Origin: Ruminococcus sp. UBA1780
Lineage (GTDB): Bacteria > Bacillota > Clostridia > Oscillospirales > Ruminococcaceae
NCBI GenBank assembly: GCA_002315235.1
Contig: DCGK01000050.1
Location: 1-9,352 of the forward strand
Length of the DNA stretch: 9,352 nt
Reading direction: 5' to 3'
The notes beneath the pieces are model-generated. The model saw only the letters and a program-made list of their open reading frames with translations. It made no database searches and was not told where the DNA came from. Positions 1 through 4,619 of the stretch are shown piece by piece. Every line of letters starts with the position of its first letter. Position 1 is the stretch's first letter. Both the position numbers and the translations under genes were made by a program.

Positions 1-2
1 AT

Positions 3-287
3 CTGGCAAATAATAGTATCACATACATAGGTGATAAAACACAATTAAAATATTCTTCGCTGGTAGATGATCTTTTTGATGATATATCACAAGTTCGAAA
101 GTTAAACAATTCAATAATTAATCAAAGCTTACCTCAATCATGGAATCAAGGAATCGTCAAGTGTCTTGTATGCAAACCTGAAGACGATATAATTATTGGA
201 TTATTTTTTCATGAATACAGAAATCCTATAGAATCATATCATTTTGGAAGTTATATAAATGAATTAATAACTAAAAACTTAATATGA
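3..287 (+). CDS. 3' end of an unrecognised AT-rich gene (5' truncated by window)
   Basis: An open frame enters from the left edge (first whole codon at base 3) and ends at TGA 285-287, giving 94 residues of a longer protein. I do not recognise the family. The visible part is Asn/Ile/Leu-rich and acidic, with a stretch LVDDLFDDISQ near residues 20-30, a CLVCKPEDD segment near 54-62, and a tail ending ELITKNLI. No signal peptide or membrane segment is evident. Codons are strongly A/T-ending (AAT, ATA, TTA, AAA), unlike the purine genes downstream, which suggests an accessory or transferred gene. A short hairpin with a T run follows directly, which supports this stop as the real gene end. The reading frame is fairly sure; the function is unknown. 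Confidence 0.7.
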   Translation: MANNSITYIGDKTQLKYSSLVDDLFDDISQVRKLNNSIINQSLPQSWNQGIVKCLVCKPEDDIIIGLFFHEYRNPIESYHFGSYINELITKNLI

Positions 288-296
288 AACAATACA

Positions 297-322
297 CCGG
301 TTCACCTTAGCCGGCATTTTTT
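297..322 (+). terminator. Rho-independent terminator after the AT-rich gene
   Basis: CCGGTT (297-302) pairs with AGCCGG (309-314) through one T-G wobble around a 6-base loop, followed after CA by six T residues (317-322). It lies 9 bases past the stop of the upstream partial gene. The stem is short, so termination may be partial. Confidence 0.6.
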
Positions 323-323
323 C

Positions 324-353
324 TTGAAATCTGCCCTCGATTTATGGTACAAT
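324..353 (+). promoter_or_regulatory. Candidate sigma-A promoter before the phosphatase gene
   Basis: TTGAAA (324-329) and TACAAT (348-353) are separated by 18 bases, directly after the upstream terminator. Transcription would start near 360 and give a long leader of about 180 nt before the phosphatase gene. No better promoter was found between here and 540, but each hexamer has a deviation from consensus and the leader is unusually long. Confidence 0.4.
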
Positions 354-369
354 AATTAACAGAAATCCC

Positions 370-412
370 TTAGTAGTAAACAGCCTCATTTTTACTACAA
401 TTTTACTACTAA
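370..412 (+). repeat. 11-bp inverted repeat with an extra half copy
   Basis: TTAGTAGTAAA (370-380) is the exact reverse complement of TTTACTACTAA (402-412), with a 21-base spacer. The spacer contains a further near copy, TTTTACTACA, just before the right arm. The arrangement could be a protein-binding site, an RNA stem in the leader, or part of a recombination site. The repeat itself is seen directly; its role is unknown. Confidence 0.6.
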
Positions 413-426
413 CGGCGGCACACTTA

Positions 427-519
427 TGCCCCTTAATGCCCTCATTTGCCGACTAACCTACATAATTCTCAGAAAATACCAGCAAGGCAAAACGGGGCGT
501 AAAGGGGCAAAACAGGGCA
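427..519. repeat. 10-bp phased TGCC repeats in opposing orientation
   Basis: On the + strand TGCC starts at 427, 437 and 447, exactly 10 bases apart, in units TGCCCCTTAA, TGCCCTCATT and TGCCGACTAA. On the - strand four units run at the same 10-base period, with GGCA or GGCG on the + strand at 486, 496, 506 and 516; read 5' to 3' these are TGCCCTGTTT, TGCCCCTTTA, CGCCCCGTTT and TGCCTTGCTG. The two sets face each other across about 30 bases, and 427-450 versus 486-509 form an imperfect 24-base inverted repeat (19 of 24 matching). One-helical-turn spacing suggests cooperative protein binding, such as recombinase arm sites or repressor operators. The last unit ends just before the phosphatase ribosome binding site. 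The function is inferred only. Confidence 0.55.
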
Positions 520-539
520 TTTGAGGAAGGAATTTAGTG

Positions 540-1013
540 ATGATTAGAATAATGTTTGTTTGCCACGGCAATATTTGCAGGTCACCTATGGCAGAGTTTA
601 TTATGAGAAAGTATGTAAAGCAAAACAACCTGTCAGACTACATTTCAGTGTCTTCGTGTGCAACAAGCACTGAAGAGATATGGCATGGACAGGGAAATCC
701 GGTTTATCCGCCTGCAAAAGCGGAACTAAAAAAACATGGAATATGCGCAGACGGTAAATATGCCGTCCAGCTGCAGGCTTCGGATTATGACAAGTATGAT
801 TACTTGATAGGCATGGATACAATGAATATTCGTAATATGAAACGCATTTTAGGAAATGACAGGGAAGAAAAAATATATAAAATGATGACATTTGCAGGCC
901 GATCAGATGATGTGGCAGACCCGTGGTACAGCGGAGATTTCACCAGAACATATAACGACCTTGACGAAGCATGCAGAGGACTCCTTGAATTTTTAAAGGA
1001 GAAGATTTCATAG
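540..1013 (+). CDS. Low-molecular-weight protein-tyrosine phosphatase
   Basis: Cytosolic phosphatase of the LMW-PTP family, which hydrolyses phosphotyrosine through a cysteinyl-phosphate intermediate. The active-site P-loop is at the extreme N-terminus: C8-HGNIC-R14-S15, matching C-x5-R-S, followed by PMAE as usual. The general-acid aspartate is D127 in ADPWY. The 157-residue length is normal. I chose ATG 540 because the protein then starts MIRIMFVCHGN like its relatives and sits 9 bases after GAGGAAGG (523-530); a GTG at 537 would add one residue. The NudC-type gene follows after 16 bases, so the two are probably co-transcribed. No cognate tyrosine kinase is visible nearby, so the substrate is unknown. 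The family may also include arsenate reductases, but the DPWY motif favours a phosphatase. Confidence 0.93.
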   Translation: MIRIMFVCHGNICRSPMAEFIMRKYVKQNNLSDYISVSSCATSTEEIWHGQGNPVYPPAKAELKKHGICADGKYAVQLQASDYDKYDYLIGMDTMNIRNMKRILGNDREEKIYKMMTFAGRSDDVADPWYSGDFTRTYNDLDEACRGLLEFLKEKIS

Positions 1014-1029
1014 AAATGAGGAAAAGACA

Positions 1030-1857
1030 ATGATACAGGATATACATCCCCACAGATTTTTCAATCAGTATGACACAGAAATCAAGCCTTCTCCTAACAG
1101 TCCGGTTCTGATTTTTAACAGCGGAAAAATACTGGCTGATACAAACGGATGGCTTCGAATCCCGAGTGTGGGAGAGCTTGATGAGAATACAGAGTTTACA
1201 TTTCTTTTTAAGGTTGATGCAAATGCGTATTTTCTGGCAGATTCATTTGAAGGTGAACTACCCGGATACGAATTTACTGATATCAGACAGATACGTGAGA
1301 TGAAAGTCGGAGAGAAGCACCAGATTTTTGCGATAATGACAGGAAAACACCTTAGTGACTGGTATCGTGATACAAGGTACTGCGGCAGATGCGGAAACAG
1401 AATGGTACATTCCGAAAAGGAACGTGCCATGACCTGTCCTGAGTGCGGATACACGGCTTATCCGCGTATAATGCCTGCGGTAATTGTCGGCGTTACAAAC
1501 GGAGATAAAATTCTTATTACAAGGTACAGAAACGGATACCAGCATAACGCTCTCGTCGCAGGATTTACGGAAATAGGAGAGACTCTGGAGGAAACAGTAG
1601 CAAGAGAAGTTATGGAAGAAGCGGGACTGCACGTTAATAACATCAGATACTACAAATCCCAGCCGTGGGGAATGGCTAATGATATACTTGCCGGATTTTT
1701 CTGCGATGTATGCGGTGATACAGAAATACATATGGATAGTGAAGAACTGAAATATGCTGAATGGACAGCCCGTGAGGATATTGTTCTTCAGCCTGATTCC
1801 AGCAGCCTTACCAATGAAATGATGATGATATTTAAAGAAGGAAAACAATTCAAATAA
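1030..1857 (+). CDS. nudC: NAD+ diphosphatase, NudC-type Nudix hydrolase
   Basis: Nudix hydrolase of the NADH pyrophosphatase type, expected to cleave NAD(H) to NMN(H) and AMP, and in characterised relatives also to remove NAD caps from RNA. An N-terminal domain (about 1-110) is followed by a four-cysteine zinc ribbon (C118, C121, C136, C139) and the Nudix domain, with a full Nudix box at 178-200 (GFTEIGE, then REVMEEAGL). The usual NADH-specific SQPWPFPxS motif appears as SQPWGMAND at 210-218, so SQPW is kept but the PFP part is replaced. This makes the exact substrate less certain. Length (275) is typical. A GAGG at 1018-1021 lies 8 bases before the ATG. It probably shares a transcript with the upstream phosphatase; no clear terminator follows before the tRNA promoter. 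Confidence 0.9.
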   Translation: MIQDIHPHRFFNQYDTEIKPSPNSPVLIFNSGKILADTNGWLRIPSVGELDENTEFTFLFKVDANAYFLADSFEGELPGYEFTDIRQIREMKVGEKHQIFAIMTGKHLSDWYRDTRYCGRCGNRMVHSEKERAMTCPECGYTAYPRIMPAVIVGVTNGDKILITRYRNGYQHNALVAGFTEIGETLEETVAREVMEEAGLHVNNIRYYKSQPWGMANDILAGFFCDVCGDTEIHMDSEELKYAEWTAREDIVLQPDSSSLTNEMMMIFKEGKQFK

Positions 1858-1917
1858 CGCTGAATCTGTACCTTTATATTTCTTTAATTGCGTTTACTGC
1901 AGAGAGTTAAAACTCTA

Positions 1918-1947
1918 TTGACAATTAACATATTTATATGTTATAAT
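1918..1947 (+). promoter_or_regulatory. Consensus promoter for tRNA-Gln
   Basis: Perfect TTGACA (1918-1923) and TATAAT (1942-1947) hexamers with an 18-base spacer, about 40 bases before the tRNA. The spacer holds a perfect inverted repeat AACATA-TTTA-TATGTT (1927-1942) that touches the -10 box. A small hairpin TCACA/TGTGA (1967-1980) plus five T residues lies between the promoter and the tRNA 5' end, within the expected 5' leader. Confidence 0.88.
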
Positions 1948-1989
1948 TGTAAATGTCACTTGTTGCTCACAAACCTGTGATTTTTATCC

Positions 1990-2061
1990 TGGGACATAGC
2001 CAAGCGGTAAGGCAACGGACTTTGACTCCGTCATGCGAGGGTTCGAATCCCGCTGTCCCAA
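1990..2061 (+). tRNA. tRNA-Gln (anticodon UUG)
   Basis: A 72-base cloverleaf. The acceptor stem TGGGACA (1990-1996) pairs fully with TGTCCCA (2054-2060), and the discriminator is A2061. The D arm is GCC/GGC with an AAGCGGTAA loop. The anticodon stem ACGGA/TCCGT encloses the loop CTTTGAC, which gives anticodon TTG and reads CAA/CAG glutamine codons. The T loop is TTCGAAT. The T stem GAGGG/CCCGC has one A-G mismatch at its second pair. CCA is not encoded and must be added after transcription. It has its own promoter upstream and a terminator immediately downstream, so it is probably a single-gene unit. Confidence 0.96.
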
Positions 2062-2067
2062 TTTTAG

Positions 2068-2121
2068 AAACATCTCTTAAATCACGTAAATGCGTAGTTT
2101 AAGGGATGTTTTTCTTTTTTT
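2068..2121 (+). terminator. Strong Rho-independent terminator after tRNA-Gln
   Basis: AAACATCTCTTAAA (2068-2081) pairs with TTTAAGGGATGTTT (2098-2111) in a 14-bp stem with a single T-G wobble. The 16-base loop contains a smaller ACG/CGT pairing. A T-rich tract (2108-2121) follows, broken by one C. Confidence 0.9.
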
Positions 2122-2284
2122 GTTCTCGCCGTAGCAATGGCAATAAACGATTTGAAAAAGCTGTTCTTTACCACAAAATTCTATCTTATGACTCACCTTA
2201 TGACTCACTATTACTACACACTGCTCTTAACGCAAAATGAACCATTTATATCAGCTGAAATTCGTAATTACAAAAATATTCTTC
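2122..2284. other. Gene-poor spacer with a 12-bp tandem repeat
   Basis: No supported + strand gene is seen between the tRNA terminator and the transporter promoter. CTTATGACTCAC is repeated in tandem at 2185-2196 and 2197-2208. On the - strand a short open frame from a GTG near 2210 towards the tRNA reads VSHKVSHKIEF and continues through Lys/Arg-rich sequence into the terminator. It has no visible ribosome binding site. It may be the decayed 3' end of an integrase left at the tRNA, but that is a guess. Confidence 0.4.
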
Positions 2285-2313
2285 TTGCAAATTATTATGC
2301 TGTGTGATATAAT
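2285..2313 (+). promoter_or_regulatory. Extended -10 promoter for the FNT-family gene
   Basis: TTGCAA (2285-2290), a 17-base spacer and a perfect TATAAT (2308-2313), preceded by TG-A at 2305-2307 (extended -10, TGATATAAT). A start near 2320 gives a leader of about 30 bases ending in AGGAGG (2338-2343), 8 bases before the TTG start. No operator is evident. Confidence 0.8.
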
Positions 2314-2351
2314 TATACAGTTAGAATACTAAATTTCAGGAGGAAATTATT

Positions 2352-2993
2352 TTGAAGAAAGATTCATTTTTTAGCCTGATGATTAAGGCTGTACTGTCAG
2401 GACTCATGATTGGCTGCGGAGGTACGGTTTACCTTTCATGCGACAACAAATATATCGGAGGTTTCCTCTTCAGCTTCGGACTTTTTACAATCATCCAGCA
2501 GGGCTTTAACCTTTATACCGGAAAGGTAGGATATATACCGGAAAGAAAGCCTGATTACATACTTGACTGCGTTCTCATATTTCTCGGCAACATGATCGGC
2601 ACATGGCTTGCTGCGTTTTCAATCAGCTTCACACGCATCTGGCCAAAGGTACATGAAGCCGCTGAGGCTTCATTCACCACAAAGATGTCTGACGGTTCTG
2701 TCAGCAGATTTATTCTTGGTGTATTCTGCGGACTTATGATGTATCTTGCAGTTGAGAACGGAAGAATATGCAGGGAAAAGGGAACGGATGCATCATTTGT
2801 TTTCGGTGTTGCACTTCCTGTTATGGTGTTTATTTTCTGCGGCTTCAACCATAGTGTTGCTGACTGCTTCTATCTTTTTGCATCACACGTTGAACCTGAA
2901 AGATTTCTTTATATCCTTGTTGTATTTCTTGGAAATGCACTTGGCGGCATGCTTATTCCGCTCTGTAAGAAAGTTTACGCAAAACAGAACTGA
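2352..2993 (+). CDS. Formate/nitrite transporter (FNT) family protein
   Basis: Integral membrane channel of the FocA/NirC family, which moves formate, nitrite or related small anions. Six hydrophobic segments can be seen at about 8-26, 33-50, 70-92, 118-135, 148-166 and 184-204. The half-helix motif NLYTGKVG (53-60) matches the family's L-x-TG-N region, and CGFNHSVADCFY (163-174) matches the GFEHSVANM signature with the pore histidine at H167. At 213 residues it is shorter than typical members (about 260-285), mostly through short loops and termini. The start is TTG at 2352, 8 bases after AGGAGG; no upstream ATG fits. It has its own promoter and terminator. It stands just before genes using formyl-tetrahydrofolate, so formate supply is a tempting role, but substrate and direction cannot be read from sequence. 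Confidence 0.87.
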   Translation: MKKDSFFSLMIKAVLSGLMIGCGGTVYLSCDNKYIGGFLFSFGLFTIIQQGFNLYTGKVGYIPERKPDYILDCVLIFLGNMIGTWLAAFSISFTRIWPKVHEAAEASFTTKMSDGSVSRFILGVFCGLMMYLAVENGRICREKGTDASFVFGVALPVMVFIFCGFNHSVADCFYLFASHVEPERFLYILVVFLGNALGGMLIPLCKKVYAKQN

Positions 2994-3000
2994 TTTCCAC

Positions 3001-3034
3001 GGCTGTATCCGAATGGGTACAGCCTTTACATTTG
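3001..3034 (+). terminator. Rho-independent terminator after the FNT gene
   Basis: GGCTGTATCC (3001-3010) pairs with GGGTACAGCC (3015-3024), a 10-bp stem with one T-G wobble closed by a GAAT tetraloop. It is followed by a weak T-rich tail, TTTACATTTG. It starts 7 bases after the transporter stop codon and separates that gene from the purine operon. Confidence 0.85.
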
Positions 3035-3104
3035 TCTGAAAATGTTCCATACAGAGTGACTTACATAAAAAAACACTGATTTCATACTGAACTTTTAGAA
3101 TATC

Positions 3105-3149
3105 TTTTTCAAAAAAAGTGTTGAAAAAATAAAAAGAATATTGTATAAT
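3105..3149 (+). promoter_or_regulatory. Purine operon promoter with inverted repeat at the -35 box
   Basis: TTGAAA (3121-3126), a 17-base spacer and a perfect TATAAT (3144-3149). The right arm of an 8-bp inverted repeat, TTTTTCAA (3105-3112) and TTGAAAAA (3121-3128), covers the -35 hexamer, so a protein bound there would compete with RNA polymerase. Transcription would start near 3156 and give a leader of about 175 nt before purE. I did not find a Bacillus-type PurBox pair or a purine or ZTP riboswitch pattern. Confidence 0.75.
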
Positions 3150-3189
3150 ATTAATAGACGTCATTTTATCAATATTGCGAGGTGTTGTT

Positions 3190-3279
3190 ATGAGTTTCGG
3201 AATTTCTATTGTTTCTTCAGGTTTCGGCAGTAACGGCACACTTGTAAATTTTTGTAAATATAATAATATAGGATTATAA
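3190..3279 (+). CDS. Possible 29-residue leader ORF before purE
   Basis: ATG 3190 opens a 29-codon frame ending at TAA 3277-3279. GAGGTG (3179-3184) lies 5 bases upstream as a plausible ribosome binding site. The peptide starts MSFGISIVSSGFGSNGTLV and ends near KYNNIGL; it is Gly/Ser/Asn-rich, with one cysteine and one lysine. It is not an obvious amino-acid-sensing run. It lies fully within the expected purE leader, and its stop codon overlaps the first base of the hairpin before purE, a layout compatible with translation-dependent control. The peptide matches nothing I know, and a frame this short can occur by chance. Confidence 0.35.
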   Translation: MSFGISIVSSGFGSNGTLVNFCKYNNIGL

Positions 3280-3311
3280 TAACTGTGGCTATGTCACAGT
3301 TATATTTGTTT
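3279..3311 (+). promoter_or_regulatory. Leader hairpin before purE, possible attenuator
   Basis: ATAACTGTG (3279-3287) and CACAGTTAT (3295-3303) form a perfect 9-bp stem with a 7-base loop. The sequence ATTTGTTTTAGG follows, so an imperfect T run leads straight into the purE AGGAGG (3313-3318). It could act as a weak intrinsic terminator inside the leader, or as a structure that modulates purE translation. The hairpin is clear; the regulatory role is inferred. Confidence 0.5.
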
Positions 3312-3329
3312 TAGGAGGTAATTACACAC

Positions 3330-3833
3330 ATGGCAAAAAAAGTAGCAATTATCATGGGCAGTGACAGCGACCTTCCTGTAGTTAAGGATGCGGCAAAGGA
3401 ATTAAAGAACTTCGGAGTAGAATTCGAAATTCACGTAATGTCTGCACACCGTACACCTGAAGCAGCAGCGGATTTTGCTAAAAATGCAGCAGACAACGGC
3501 TTCGGTGTAATAATCGCAGCAGCAGGCATGGCAGCTCATCTTGGTGGCGTACTTGCAGCTTATACAATTCTTCCTGTTATCGGTATTCCTATGGAATCAT
3601 CAAGATTAGACGGAATGGATGCTCTTCTTGCAACAGTACAGATGCCAAAGGGAGTACCTGTTGCTACAGTAGCAATCAACGGTGCAGCCAATGCAGCACT
3701 TCTGGCAATTCAGATGCTTGCAATTTCTGACAGCACTCTCGCAGCAAAGCTTACAGAAATGAAAGCACAGATGAAAGAAACAATAGCTGAAAAGGATCAG
3801 AAACTCCAGAGTTCAATTCTGGAACTTATCTGA
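3330..3833 (+). CDS. purE: N5-carboxyaminoimidazole ribonucleotide mutase PurE
   Basis: Catalytic PurE of de novo purine synthesis, producing 4-carboxy-AIR. The N-terminal IIMGSDSD (7-14) is the nucleotide/phosphate loop, SAHRTPE (38-44) carries H40, AAGMAAHLGG (64-73) carries the second active-site histidine H70, and DALLATVQMPKGVPVATVAI follows from residue 97. SAHRTP and the H70 region place it with class I (N5-CAIR mutase) enzymes rather than animal-type AIR carboxylases. Compared with the Escherichia coli motif GGAAHLPG, it has Met66 and Gly72. Class I enzymes usually work with PurK, which is not in this window. Length (167) is normal. The AGGAGG at 3313-3318 is 11 bases before the ATG. 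It is the first enzyme gene of the operon, 66 bases before purC. Confidence 0.95.
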   Translation: MAKKVAIIMGSDSDLPVVKDAAKELKNFGVEFEIHVMSAHRTPEAAADFAKNAADNGFGVIIAAAGMAAHLGGVLAAYTILPVIGIPMESSRLDGMDALLATVQMPKGVPVATVAINGAANAALLAIQMLAISDSTLAAKLTEMKAQMKETIAEKDQKLQSSILELI

Positions 3834-3899
3834 TTTATATAAATACAGTACAGCAATATTTTAATAAATTTCGCTTAACGCGGGAAACGGAGTATTATT

Positions 3900-4616
3900 A
3901 TGGAAAATTTACAGAAAACTGAACAGCTCTACGAAGGTAAGGCAAAGAAAGTATACGCAACAACAAATCCTGACTACGTAATCGTATCATACAAGGATGA
4001 TGCAACAGCTTTCAACGGCGAGAAGAAGGGCACAATCTCAGGTAAGGGTGTTATTAACAACAGAATGACAAACTACATGTTCGGTCTTCTTGAAAAAGCC
4101 GGCGTTCCTACTCACCTCGTTGAAGAAATCAACGACCGTGAAACAATCGTTAAGAAGGTAGAAATCGTTCCTCTCGAAGTAATCGTAAGAAACGTGGCAG
4201 CAGGCAGCTTCTCAAAGAAGCTCGGTATTGAAGAAGGTACACCTCTCAAGCAGCCTACACTCGAATTCAGCTACAAGAACGACGATCTCGGCGATCCGTT
4301 CATCAATGATTACTATGCACTTGGTCTCGGCCTTGCTACAAAGGAGGAAATCGACACAATTGCAAAGTATGCTTTCATGGTAAATGACTTTATGGTTAAG
4401 TTCTTTAAGGAAAAGAACGTTGATCTTATCGACTTCAAGATTGAGTTCGGCCGTTTCCATGATCAGATTATCCTTGCTGATGAAATCTCACCTGATACAT
4501 GCCGTTTCTGGGACAGCACAACACATGAAAAGCTTGACAAGGACCGTTTCAGAAGAGATATGGGCGGCGTTGAAGAAGCTTACCAGGAAATGATGAAGAG
4601 ACTTATGGGTGAATAA
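3900..4616 (+). CDS. purC: SAICAR synthetase PurC
   Basis: Phosphoribosylaminoimidazole-succinocarboxamide synthase, which joins CAIR and aspartate using ATP. The N-terminal LYEGKAKKVYAT (10-21) is the glycine-rich ATP loop. DDATAFNGEKKG (33-44), the GKGVINNRMTN stretch (48-58), and EVIVRNVAAGSF (93-104) are classic PurC motifs, as are DLIDFKIEFGRF (175-186) and the DEISPDTCRFWD block (194-205). The 238-residue length is normal and all regions appear intact. A CGGAG at 3888-3892 lies 7 bases before ATG. The stop at 4614-4616 is separated from the next start by only one codon in the same frame, so translation of the next gene is probably coupled to this one. Confidence 0.96.
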   Translation: MENLQKTEQLYEGKAKKVYATTNPDYVIVSYKDDATAFNGEKKGTISGKGVINNRMTNYMFGLLEKAGVPTHLVEEINDRETIVKKVEIVPLEVIVRNVAAGSFSKKLGIEEGTPLKQPTLEFSYKNDDLGDPFINDYYALGLGLATKEEIDTIAKYAFMVNDFMVKFFKEKNVDLIDFKIEFGRFHDQIILADEISPDTCRFWDSTTHEKLDKDRFRRDMGGVEEAYQEMMKRLMGE

Positions 4617-4619
4617 TCG

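Noticed and set aside
427..519. CRISPR array
   Set aside because: Units are 10 bp with no unique spacers and occur in both orientations, which does not fit CRISPR repeats.
1258..1848. A 196-codon - strand open frame opposite the Nudix gene
   Set aside because: It is fully antisense to a gene with clear zinc-ribbon and Nudix motifs, has no recognisable domain, and its length follows from the codon bias of the + strand gene.
1901..1914. AGAGTT/AACTCT hairpin after the Nudix gene as a terminator
   Set aside because: The loop would be only two bases and no T run follows; it lies just upstream of the tRNA promoter.
3194..3227. Two GTTTCGG copies 27 bases apart as a possible Bacillus-type PurBox pair
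   Set aside because: They are direct, not inverted, repeats, differ from the PurBox core, and both encode Phe-Gly in the small leader frame.
2883..3239. A 118-codon - strand open frame covering the transporter end and the purE leader
   Set aside because: It runs through the transporter terminator and the purine promoter, has low-complexity Lys/Phe/Asn content and no recognisable motif.
3150..3330. A purine, ZTP or T-box type riboswitch in the purE leader
   Set aside because: None of the conserved cores I know for these classes could be recognised; only one simple hairpin is clear.
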